From NCBI GenBank assembly GCA_027067035.1, contig JAMOMO010000487.1, positions 1 to 21,736 on the forward strand: a stretch of 21,736 nt of DNA, given 5' to 3'. The position numbers were made by a program, and so were the translations under genes. The stretch is from Desulfobulbaceae bacterium (GTDB lineage Bacteria; Desulfobacterota; Desulfobulbia; Desulfobulbales; Desulfocapsaceae). The notes beneath the pieces are model-generated. The model was given only the letters and a program-made list of their open reading frames with translations, was not told the DNA's origin and made no database searches. Below, piece after piece: positions 7,844 through 15,202 of this stretch (positions within the stretch are counted from its first letter, which is position 1; each line of letters starts with the position of its first letter).

Positions 7844-8353
7844 ATGACAAAAAATCATGACCCCGGCCAAAACAGTTCTGAAGTGGTTTCAGTATCTGAG
7901 CAGTCTGTGAATAACGCTCCGGCGAATAACGACAGAAGAAAAATGCTCAAGAAACTGGCAGTTGGAACCATAGCCGTTGCAGGTTGCAGTGCACTCCCCA
8001 GCAAGTGGACAAGTCCGGTTGTTGAATTCGGTGCCCTTCCAGCCCATGCAGTGACAAGTGGAGAAGTCCAGGCTGAACCCACCACCACTGATTCTGGTAC
8101 TGAGTATGGTGTTTACTGGGGCCGTTTCAATGGTAACAGGCCAACATGGTATTACAGCAAGACAATGGCAGAGTATCCTCAGCAGTTCACTGTTGTAATC
8201 GAAGGTTGCGCAACAGTTGAAGTAACCAGCAATGATGGTATCCGGTTTGAGAGTGGTGACACCATCATCAAACAGTCTGATGTTCCCGGCCGCGGCATGG
8301 CTGTGATCGGATCTGCTGCCTGTTACTCAAAAACAAGTTATATTAATTATTGA
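7844..8353 (+). CDS. Tat-signal small secreted protein with W-x2-P and LPAHA motif
   Basis: A 169-residue export candidate with no assigned function. ATG 7844 is chosen because GAGGA at 7833-7837 sits 6 nt upstream; the nearer ATG 7838 abuts it. A polar region of 30 residues precedes RRKMLKKLAVGTIAVAG (31-47), a twin-arginine-type signal. VAGC at 45-48 also fits a lipobox. Downstream come Trp55, Pro58 and LPAHA (65-69), whose AHA would suit signal peptidase I. I recall this RR...W..P.....LPAHA layout from short secreted proteins of several proteobacteria. The mature part (70-169) is rich in Thr, Ser, Tyr and Gly, looks all-beta, has Cys122 and Cys160 (possible disulfide), and ends in Ser-Tyr-x-x-Tyr. 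With the upstream cassette, it is the best local candidate for a modified substrate. Confidence 0.75.
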   Translation: MTKNHDPGQNSSEVVSVSEQSVNNAPANNDRRKMLKKLAVGTIAVAGCSALPSKWTSPVVEFGALPAHAVTSGEVQAEPTTTDSGTEYGVYWGRFNGNRPTWYYSKTMAEYPQQFTVVIEGCATVEVTSNDGIRFESGDTIIKQSDVPGRGMAVIGSAACYSKTSYINY

Positions 8354-8407
8354 TTTGTGATTGCTGAGGCGTTTTCTGCTGTTTAGCAATTAAAAGTAAC
8401 GAGTAAC

Positions 8408-8455
8408 ACGGGTATAACGGCTTTTCTGGAAGAGCTGTTATACCCGTTTTTTTTT
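8408..8455 (+). terminator. Strong intrinsic terminator
   Basis: A 15-bp stem pairs 8408-8422 (acgggtataacggct) with 8433-8447 (agctgttatacccgt), with one G-U wobble and a 10-nt loop. The second arm runs straight into nine T residues (8447-8455). It lies 54 nt after the stop of the Tat/LPAHA gene and is the clearest terminator in the window. Confidence 0.93.
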
Positions 8456-8811
8456 ATCCTTTTTCAACCCTGGCCAGTGAGATGCGTTTTTTCTGAAACA
8501 GCTCCTGTCAGTTTTTCCCGCCACAACTCCTGCCATGCCCTGACGTTCCCATTTCCTGAATAAATGACTGTTTTCATACTTTTTGCTGCAGGCCTGCCGG
8601 ATACTCCATGGAGACTGGCCTGTCAGGTATCTTTTTTTGGCGAAAACAGTGATTTGAAGCGGTGTTTATTGGTCTTTTATGCTAAAGTTTATGACAGCGG
8701 TCATCTTGTCTGCACGGTGACCGGAACGTTGATTTCAGGAAGGATGGTGCCAGTACCCCTTTTCAATGTCCTGTACAGCTTGACAAGGAAGCAGAAGCAC
8801 ACACAAGGAAT
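8456..8811 (+). other. Intergenic region with a weak candidate promoter
   Basis: This 356-nt stretch between the terminator and the acetyltransferase gene holds no convincing gene. A possible promoter is TTGAAG at 8654-8659 with TATGCT at 8678-8683 (18-nt spacer, each 4 of 6 matches), which would leave a leader of about 120 nt. An open frame from 8564 runs into the next gene but lacks a ribosome site and any protein-like pattern. The pyrimidine-rich part at 8510-8560 shows nothing recognisable. Confidence 0.35.
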
Positions 8812-9582
8812 ATGTCTGAAGAAAAACATTTTGAACAACAGACACAGCGGCAGTTGAAGGATCGCAGTGGTGCCGCATGGCATCACTACGCCCGGCTTAC
8901 CATCGGGGAACCGCGCCTTGGGGCAATGCTGCTTTATGAAATCATCACCGGTGTGTTCTGTAATTTTCCCGGAATGCCGGGATACTGGTTTCGTCAGAAA
9001 CTCTATCCCTTTCTCTTTCGCTCCTTTGGAAAAAATGTGATAATCGGCCGTAATGTGACGCTCCGTGGTGCAATGAAAATCACCATCGGGAACAATGTTT
9101 CCATTGATGACAATGTGGTCATTGATGCACGTGGCGAAAAAGGGTCCATAAGCATTGCCAGTGGAACGCTTATTTCCAGAAATACTGTTTTGCGGGCCCG
9201 GAATGCTGAGATTGTGATTGATGAGGGGAGTGATATCGGAACAAACTGTATTCTGGCCACAGACAGCAGGCTTGTGCTGGGGAAAGATGTACTGGTTGCC
9301 GCATATTCCTATTTGTGTGCCGGTGGTAATCATGCCTATGATCGTACTGATATCCCAATTATTCAACAGGGGTTTGTTTCCAAAGGTGGTGTGGTGGTGG
9401 AGGACGACGTCTGGATTGGCTCTCATGCAATGATTATGGATGGAGCGCGTATCGGTCGGGGTGCCGTTATAGGGACTCATTCCCTTGTGAATGCTGACAT
9501 ACCTGAATGGTCCATTGCCTTTGGACAGCCTGCAACAGTTCGGGGCAGCCGACTGGTAAAGGTGGAAAAGAGTGATGCCTGA
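8812..9582 (+). CDS. Hexapeptide-repeat O-acyltransferase (LbH fold)
   Basis: Cytosolic acyltransferase of the left-handed beta-helix family (CatB/WbbJ/maltose acetyltransferase type), 256 residues. After a helical lead (residues 1-72), the imperfect hexads begin at about residue 75 (VIIGRN, LRGAMK, ITIGNN, VSIDDN) and run to about 225. His174 in GGNHAYD is in the place of the general base. VVVEDDVWIG and AVIGTHSLV are the typical last coils, and IAFGQPA closes the domain. AAGGA lies 2 nt before the ATG, a short spacing. It overlaps the next gene by 8 nt, so the two are co-translated. It probably transfers an acetyl group from acetyl-CoA to a sugar in the glycan made by the downstream genes. 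The exact acceptor cannot be told. Confidence 0.9.
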   Translation: MSEEKHFEQQTQRQLKDRSGAAWHHYARLTIGEPRLGAMLLYEIITGVFCNFPGMPGYWFRQKLYPFLFRSFGKNVIIGRNVTLRGAMKITIGNNVSIDDNVVIDARGEKGSISIASGTLISRNTVLRARNAEIVIDEGSDIGTNCILATDSRLVLGKDVLVAAYSYLCAGGNHAYDRTDIPIIQQGFVSKGGVVVEDDVWIGSHAMIMDGARIGRGAVIGTHSLVNADIPEWSIAFGQPATVRGSRLVKVEKSDA

Positions 9583-11002
9583 TTGTTCAGCTGAGTATCA
9601 GAAAGGCCTGGATTATATGGCTCGTCGGGGGATGCAGGCGCTTTGTGACTCCCCGGTGACAGAAGATCAGCCGTTTCTCAGTGTCGCCTTTACAGCACCT
9701 GAGCTCTGTGCCCGCTGCGGAAGCTGCGTAGGTGTCTGTCCCAGTAATGCCATTGTTGTCGGTGAGAAATTTTATCCTGCATTGAATGCCGGAAACTGTG
9801 TGGCCTGCGGTTTGTGTGGAGACGTTTGTCCTGGTGGGGAGGTGCAGTACGCTGATCTGGCAGAACAGGTGTTCGGAGAGCCATTTACCGATCGTGGCTT
9901 TGACGGCTGGGTTGAGAACACCTATGTGGGGTTCAGCACTGAAGAAAGGATAAAAAAAGGTGGCGCAGGTGGCGGGGTGGTCACCGGACTGCTATATCAT
10001 CTGCTCAGGACAGGCCAGGTTGACGGCTGTCTTGTTACCCGCATGAACCATACAACGCCATGGCTTGGTGAGCCCTTTATAGCCACCAGTTTTGAAGAAC
10101 TCCGTGAGAGTCAGGGCTCCAGGTATTCCATCATTCCGGTGAATTCTCTCTGGTCACAACTGCGGGAACGGCCCGGCAGGTTTGCCGCCGCAATACTCCC
10201 CTGTCAGGTTCATGCGTTTCGCAAGTTGCAAAAATATGATCCGGAGCTGGCGGCAAAAATAACCACCGTCATCGGTCTCTTTTGCGGCGGATCTCTGGAG
10301 CCGGATCTCAGTTCCGAGATGCTGCTGGTTCGTGGTATTAAACGATCTGATATTACGAATTTCAAGTTCCGTGGTGGAGACTGGCCGGGGCAGATGCAGG
10401 CCGTATTGAGGGATGGCCGTGTCAGGCCGCTGCACTATTCAAACTACAAGGATGGTGCGTACAACTATTTTACCTCACTCTACATGCCTGAACGCTGCCA
10501 GACCTGCCTTGACGGCTCCAGCGAATTTGCGGATATCTCGGTCAGTGATGCGTGGACACGTGATGAAAACGGAGAATATAAGTTCAAGGAACACTCCCGG
10601 ATTCTGGTGAGAACCCAGGTCGGGGATGAACTGATTGAGAGTGCAACGGCAGCCGGAGATCTGGTTATCCACGACGTAACAACTGATCCCAGCTACAAGA
10701 CTCATAAGATGCAGACCCGTCGCAAAGGGTCGCTGGTACCCATACGGGTGGATCGTTGGCGACGTGCCGGAAGGAAAGTGCCGGTGTATGACAGGGCTAT
10801 ACCCGATGATGTGACCGTGAAGGAGCGGATCACCGAACGGCTCTCTTCCGCCATGTTGCGTGCTGGAAAGTTCAAACCTTTCCGTATTGTTTTTATGGGG
10901 TTTCTGACATCCATGCTGGCTGTTCCGTTAATCAAAGTACGTCTTTATCTGAAGAAGCGCAAGTATCAGAGGCGAAGTGCGGCAAAGCGTGGAGCACAAT
11001 AG
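9575..11002 (+). CDS. Coenzyme F420 hydrogenase/dehydrogenase beta-subunit family Fe-S protein
   Basis: A 475-residue iron-sulfur flavoprotein-like enzyme. The N-terminal ferredoxin part binds two [4Fe-4S] clusters: Cys45, 48, 51, 55 (CARCGSCVGVC) and Cys75, 78, 81, 85 (CVACGLCGDVC), each continuing into Pro. FrhB_N and FrhB_C type domains follow, with the KGGAGGGVVTGLL glycine segment near residue 128, PCQVHA near 208 and a later CQTCLDGSSEFADISVSDAW block with two more Cys. ATG 9575 is chosen, but GTG 9572 is equally possible. It overlaps the acetyltransferase gene by 8 nt. Members in glycan loci of bacteria without F420 exist, often beside pyruvyl transferases, which are absent here. A redox step on a sugar nucleotide or a flavin-linked role is inference. 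Confidence 0.9.
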   Translation: MPDCSAEYQKGLDYMARRGMQALCDSPVTEDQPFLSVAFTAPELCARCGSCVGVCPSNAIVVGEKFYPALNAGNCVACGLCGDVCPGGEVQYADLAEQVFGEPFTDRGFDGWVENTYVGFSTEERIKKGGAGGGVVTGLLYHLLRTGQVDGCLVTRMNHTTPWLGEPFIATSFEELRESQGSRYSIIPVNSLWSQLRERPGRFAAAILPCQVHAFRKLQKYDPELAAKITTVIGLFCGGSLEPDLSSEMLLVRGIKRSDITNFKFRGGDWPGQMQAVLRDGRVRPLHYSNYKDGAYNYFTSLYMPERCQTCLDGSSEFADISVSDAWTRDENGEYKFKEHSRILVRTQVGDELIESATAAGDLVIHDVTTDPSYKTHKMQTRRKGSLVPIRVDRWRRAGRKVPVYDRAIPDDVTVKERITERLSSAMLRAGKFKPFRIVFMGFLTSMLAVPLIKVRLYLKKRKYQRRSAAKRGAQ

Positions 11003-11006
11003 AATT

Positions 11007-11024
11007 TGTATTAAATACAGTATT
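11007..11024. promoter_or_regulatory. Overlapping palindromes, possible operator
   Basis: Just after the Fe-S protein stop, 11007-11019 reads tgtattaaataca, a perfect 6-bp inverted repeat around one base. A second one, aatacagtatt at 11014-11024, shares its middle. Overlapping symmetric half-sites in a 61-nt gap resemble a regulator binding site, but the AT-rich make-up allows chance. Confidence 0.25.
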
Positions 11025-11063
11025 TTGGGGAAAAGAGTGTGAGTGCTCTGTGAGAAGTAGGGA

Positions 11064-13664
11064 ATGAAGTATCGATCAGATATAGATGGCATGCGCTGCC
11101 TTGCCGTCGTCAGTGTTATCCTGTTTCATATCAACAAAAATATCGTACCGGGCGGATTTTCCGGTGTTGATGTTTTTTTTGTCATCTCAGGATTTCTCAT
11201 TACCCGTATCATAGTGGATGGGATTCATGCCGGAAATTTTTCCATGGCACGGTTCTATGCCCGCAGGGTCCGTCGTATTTTTCCGGCCCTGTTTACCACC
11301 CTGTTGTTCTGTATGGTGATGGCTGTCCTCGCCTTTGAGCCGAAGGCGTACGCCACTTTTTTTGAAGAACTCCCCTATGCCGTGTTTCAGGCGGCGAATT
11401 TTCTTTTTGTACAACAGGTCGGTTATTTTGAGGCCGCCAGTGAGACTTCTCCTCTCCTTCATACCTGGTCACTCGGGGTGGAAGAGCAGTTTTATCTGAT
11501 ATGGCCGCTCTTTCTGATGCTGGTATTCCGGTTCTGGAAAGATAAGGCCGGCCATATTCTCACAGGACTCATCTTTGTATCGCTTCTTTACAGTCAGTTC
11601 CTCTGCGTCAGCTCTCCCAAGGTTGCCTTTTATATGCTGCATTCAAGGGCCTGGGAACTTGCCTTCGGCGGTGTTCTGGCTGTTACAGATTTTCCAGTGC
11701 TGAAATCCCGAACTCTTATCAACCTCCTTGCTGCAGCCGGCCTTGCACTGGTTATGGCAGGTTTTGCTTTTCTTGAAAGTAAAACACAGTTTCCAGGGAT
11801 CCATGCAGTTCTGCCGGTTCTTGGTACAGTTCTGATGCTCTACAGCGGCCGCTCGGAAGAGAGCTTTCTGTTTCGGGTTTTGTCATGGAAACCCTTTGTG
11901 GCCATTGGAATAATCTCCTATTCGCTCTATCTGTGGCATTGGCCTGTCATCGTTTTTGTGAAGACCCTGACAGGAACTGAACTCAGTTTTGCACTCGGAG
12001 CCGGAATCTTCTGCACAAGCCTGTTCATGGCTGCTTTTTCATATTATGTGGTTGAAAGACCCCTCAGATATGGAGCGTTGCCCCGGTGGCCGCTCCATAT
12101 CCGGGCGGCAGTGCGCTCCATCAGCGGACCGGGATTCAGGTTTTGTGTGAATCTGACTCTCTTTATCGGACTACCGCTGCTGCTGACCTTTCTGTTTATA
12201 GGTACGACTCTCATAGATGAAAACCCTGCTGTTACGGTTATGAAGATGGATGTGGAGCTGCTGGAGAGTGTCAACGATCCTGCACGGGAGCACATTGCTG
12301 TCTACTGGCAGAAGAAAGGCGGAAATTATGAGGATGAGAATTCCTATTCTCTTGCCTATGACAATGCACATAAAGTTTCCAGAAACAGGTACCATTTTGA
12401 ATTCAAGCTCCCTGACTTCAATACCCTGAAGAGTGTCCGGGTCGATCCCCTGACAGGGCCGGGGAGTATCAGGATTAATGATCTTGTGGTGGCAGGGGGC
12501 CTTTTCAAAGTCGGGCAGACGATTGATCTCCGTCACCTGGCAGACAGGACAGGTGCTGTCTCCGCTGATGTGGAGAGAATGGTCTATGAGGGCAATGGTC
12601 TGCTGGTGAGCAGCAGGGGAGATGATCCTTTTTTCATACTCTTCCATCCGCCCCCTGGCAACAGGTTTGATTTCCCTGTTATTTTCGGAATATTTCTTCT
12701 TCTGGGAGTACTTTTCCATGCCTATACCTCTTTTCTTGACGAGAGCCGAGAAAACAGGGCAGTGCTGGCGCTGGCGGGAGCAATCATTCTAGTGACCCTG
12801 CTTGTAACGCTGCGACTCCACTATTCCAGTTATTCCCAGTGGCGCTTTGATGCAGACAAAAATACAGAGTTTCTTCACTCTGCAACCGCCATGACTGAAA
12901 TGGCACAGTTTTCTGAATCAGTACACAGGGATGTGGTCCTGCTTGGAGATTCCCATGCCGGGTATTATGCGCTTCCTGTCCAGAAGTGGAGTGAAGAGAA
13001 TGGCTATAGTTTTGGAGTGTTTGCCCAGCCTGCCTGTCCACCCCTGTTGTATAACGGCATTGCCGGGGAGGATTTGAATGCCTTGAACAGCATGTATAAG
13101 ACCTGCACCAAACGTAATAACCGAAATATCGCAGAAATTATTAAGGATCCTGAGGTGAAAATCGTTTTCATCTCCATACGGCAGTCATTTTATTTTTCCA
13201 ACCCGGCAATGTTTCTTAATAAAAGAGGGCTGAAAGTACTCAACCGCTCGACAACAGCTGAAGATCTTTTGAAAGAATCTTTTGCAGCCACAATCCGCGC
13301 ACTGGTGGATGCCGGGAAAAAAGTTGTTATTTTAGGGCAGACTCCCGTGTTGCGTGAATCTCCCCAGCAATGTCTGAGTCGCAACGTGACATTGCTTTCC
13401 CTGCCCTATAAGGAAACAGCATCCTGTGATCTGGACAGGGATTTCAGTGATAATAGACTTGTTGTGGGAAAAGAGTTTTTTCAGCAGCTTGCCAGAAAAT
13501 ATGATGCTGTCCATTACTTCTCTCTGAGCCCTCATATTCAGAGCATATTTGGTGAGGATGAAACCATACTGTATTATGATGACAATCATCTGAGCCATAA
13601 CGGCTCATTGTACATCACACCTCTCCTCAAGGAGGATCTTCAGGATTTTGCCGGGTCTCTCTGA
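11064..13664 (+). CDS. OafA-type membrane acyltransferase with SGNH domain and extra periplasmic insert
   Basis: An 866-residue integral membrane O-acyltransferase, larger than the usual 600-670 for OafA/SGNH fusions. Residues 1-340 form the acyltransferase-3 domain: YRSDIDGMRCLAV start, His22, RRVRRIFPAL arginine motif near 68, SLGVEEQFYLIWP near 136, and about ten TM helices ending in YYVVERPLRY. A TM at about 365-385 leads to a beta-rich insert (about 395-520) with FKLPDFNTLKSVRVDPL, then two TM helices (about 537-555, 568-586). The C-terminal SGNH domain has GDSH at 628-631 and the catalytic Asp839 and His842 in DDNHLSH. It would move an acyl group across the inner membrane and attach it to a glycan. 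The 61-nt gap to the Fe-S gene suggests the same transcript. Confidence 0.92.
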   Translation: MKYRSDIDGMRCLAVVSVILFHINKNIVPGGFSGVDVFFVISGFLITRIIVDGIHAGNFSMARFYARRVRRIFPALFTTLLFCMVMAVLAFEPKAYATFFEELPYAVFQAANFLFVQQVGYFEAASETSPLLHTWSLGVEEQFYLIWPLFLMLVFRFWKDKAGHILTGLIFVSLLYSQFLCVSSPKVAFYMLHSRAWELAFGGVLAVTDFPVLKSRTLINLLAAAGLALVMAGFAFLESKTQFPGIHAVLPVLGTVLMLYSGRSEESFLFRVLSWKPFVAIGIISYSLYLWHWPVIVFVKTLTGTELSFALGAGIFCTSLFMAAFSYYVVERPLRYGALPRWPLHIRAAVRSISGPGFRFCVNLTLFIGLPLLLTFLFIGTTLIDENPAVTVMKMDVELLESVNDPAREHIAVYWQKKGGNYEDENSYSLAYDNAHKVSRNRYHFEFKLPDFNTLKSVRVDPLTGPGSIRINDLVVAGGLFKVGQTIDLRHLADRTGAVSADVERMVYEGNGLLVSSRGDDPFFILFHPPPGNRFDFPVIFGIFLLLGVLFHAYTSFLDESRENRAVLALAGAIILVTLLVTLRLHYSSYSQWRFDADKNTEFLHSATAMTEMAQFSESVHRDVVLLGDSHAGYYALPVQKWSEENGYSFGVFAQPACPPLLYNGIAGEDLNALNSMYKTCTKRNNRNIAEIIKDPEVKIVFISIRQSFYFSNPAMFLNKRGLKVLNRSTTAEDLLKESFAATIRALVDAGKKVVILGQTPVLRESPQQCLSRNVTLLSLPYKETASCDLDRDFSDNRLVVGKEFFQQLARKYDAVHYFSLSPHIQSIFGEDETILYYDDNHLSHNGSLYITPLLKEDLQDFAGSL

Positions 13665-13833
13665 GCCTTCATGGCTTGTGATTCCTCCGATTCAGGAGGA
13701 ATCGATTTTTCGCTTTCACCACAGTCCGAAACTGTTGCGGGTAAAGAATTATCCGATATGTGTCGATAATCACTACAATGGAAGTCCGATTTACGGAACA
13801 ATGATTATTCACAGGGAGCAGAGAGGAGGTATC

Positions 13834-14781
13834 ATGAGTATTACCCCGCTAGCAGGTTCAACGGCCTCAGAAATTCAAATACCCGGTCCCGGGCAGACCT
13901 TTCTTGAGAATATACAGGAAACTGAGGATCCTGCAGTTGTAACAGATTCGTCAGCAGAGGAAAACAGTCAGGCAACGCAAACATCTTTTTCAGATATCCT
14001 CAGCGATTTCCTGCCCCAGGATACAGGTCAGGAGATTAACGAAGAGCAGTTGTTTTCGACCATCATTGCCGAACGCCTTGAAGGGATGAAGGGCAGTGAT
14101 GCTGTTGAGAGTTATCAGGATTCCTTTGAAAAGCATATGTCTGAGATGACATATTCCAATGGCTATGTCCCTGTGGAAGATGCCGCAAGGGCCGCCCTTG
14201 GTGATCTTGTTGATCAGGGGGTACTGACAATGGATGAGGCGGAATCAATTCATGCCCAGTCATTTCAGGCAGCCCAGCTTGATGATAATCCCAACGCTCT
14301 GTACGATTCTCTGGGTTCCACCATTGCCGTGTCCATGGTGGAGATGGCTCTTGAATCGTCTGGCGAAATGCTTGCCGCCTTTGATTCCGGCGAAAAAGAT
14401 GCCGGGAAAATGTCTCTGAGTTATCAGCAGGACTCAGGGATTGCTCCTGCCACGTCTGCGGCAGGTGAGTCAGGTCAGGTGACAAATACCACCATTGGAG
14501 GCGGTTTTCTCTACAAACCGGTCTCTGAGAGTGATGGAAACCTGGTGGTGCTTCTGCCTTCCTCCATGTCCGGAAGTGTCTCAGAGGTATCGATACTGGA
14601 CAGTAATGGAGAAATCCTTGATCAGGGCCGCGGGCTTGGTGATTATGACGATGGCAGGCCTCTTTTCCGCTTCTCTTCACCGGGGAGTGACTATCCGGAG
14701 AATATAACCGTTGCCGCCCTTATGACAAACGGAGAGGAGTATACCTACAGTATTCCATATCCGGGGCAGCGCTATGAGTAA
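13834..14781 (+). CDS. Acidic protein of unknown function
   Basis: Not recognised. ATG 13834 has the best ribosome site in this block: AGGAGG at 13824-13829, 4 nt upstream. Reading further upstream would add 62 atypical residues overlapping the acyltransferase gene. The 315-residue protein has no signal peptide and no TM. Residues 1-70 are Ser/Thr/Glu-rich and probably disordered. Residues 70-190 are mainly helical (LFSTIIAERLEGMKG, VEDAARAALGDLVDQG). Residues 190-225 are low-complexity. The last 90 residues form a likely beta domain (FLYKPVSESDGNLVVLLP, then FRFSSPGSDYP and ITVAALMTNG). I have an impression of similar C-terminal domains in other uncharacterised proteobacterial proteins but cannot name a family. 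It is followed by a 421-nt gap, so it may end the operon. Confidence 0.7.
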   Translation: MSITPLAGSTASEIQIPGPGQTFLENIQETEDPAVVTDSSAEENSQATQTSFSDILSDFLPQDTGQEINEEQLFSTIIAERLEGMKGSDAVESYQDSFEKHMSEMTYSNGYVPVEDAARAALGDLVDQGVLTMDEAESIHAQSFQAAQLDDNPNALYDSLGSTIAVSMVEMALESSGEMLAAFDSGEKDAGKMSLSYQQDSGIAPATSAAGESGQVTNTTIGGGFLYKPVSESDGNLVVLLPSSMSGSVSEVSILDSNGEILDQGRGLGDYDDGRPLFRFSSPGSDYPENITVAALMTNGEEYTYSIPYPGQRYE

Positions 14782-15202
14782 AAGATGACTGCCTGAATCC
14801 GTGTGTGCGCCGGGGACTGCAGAATTCCGTTCGTGGAGGCTCAGCTCCGGCCATCCTGGCTCAGGATGTCACAATAATACACCCGAGACAAACTTGTCAC
14901 AGCAGTGTCTCAGGCGATGTCTGGTGCTGATCTGCTGAAACAAGGAGAGATGCTTCCGGATTTTTGTCACGGACTCATGTTTCCCCTCCCCGCAAGTGAG
15001 CCGGTCCACAGTTCCCGCTGGAATGGCTTTCCCTTAAAATTTTCATCACTTTCCCGTCAGCTCGGTTTTCCGTTATGAATATGAAGAAATTATCGCCACC
15101 TGGTTTTGTTTTTCTTCAATTGTGTATATAGTAGGCCACCGAATCATTATAAATGATGTCTGAGCTGAGTCATCTGATTACTGACAAAACAGGAGAGTGG
15201 TT
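14782..15202. other. 421-nt intergenic region before the glycosyltransferase operon
   Basis: No gene is seen. It holds a short perfect hairpin at 14852-14868 (catcctg, 3-nt loop, caggatg) without a T-tract. An imperfect inverted repeat surrounds 14882-14912 (cccgagaca against tgtctcagg, one mismatch). The last 100 nt are AT-rich, with a possible -10 TATAGT at 15127-15132 and a T-rich but poor -35 (TTGTTT, 15106-15111, 15-nt spacer). A promoter for the glycosyltransferase operon is likely here, though its boxes are uncertain. Confidence 0.4.
15143..15157. promoter_or_regulatory. 15-bp symmetric site upstream of the glycosyltransferase operon
   Basis: atcatt-ata-aatgat is a perfect inverted repeat with 6-bp arms and a 3-nt centre, 45 nt before the first glycosyltransferase start and just downstream of the possible -10 at 15127. 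The position suits an operator or an AT-rich -10 region (TATAAA at 15148-15153). The role is inferred from symmetry and place only. Confidence 0.25.

Noticed and set aside
8036..8050. LPAHA read as a sortase (LPxTG-like) anchor
   Set aside because: The motif lies near the N terminus, without a following TM and basic tail, and the cell is Gram-negative.
5387..8353. Lasso peptide biosynthesis cluster
   Set aside because: Kinase, RRE and nucleotidyltransferase classes fit, but no transglutaminase-like protease, asparagine-synthetase-like cyclase or short precursor is present in the window.
8564..8857. Possible 97-residue gene upstream of the acetyltransferase
   Set aside because: No ribosome site, no protein-like composition, and it overlaps the well-supported acetyltransferase start in another frame.
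8701..9480. Long minus-strand open frame opposite the acetyltransferase
   Set aside because: It mirrors the hexapeptide-repeat gene, whose regular codon pattern leaves the opposite strand open; no motif of its own.
14063..14680. Minus-strand open frame of about 205 codons opposite the acidic orphan protein
   Set aside because: Low-complexity His/Gln/Pro/Arg composition typical of an antisense shadow; the plus-strand gene has a strong ribosome site.
14852..14868. Terminator after the acidic orphan gene
   Set aside because: A 7-bp stem is present but no T-tract follows, so intrinsic termination is not supported.
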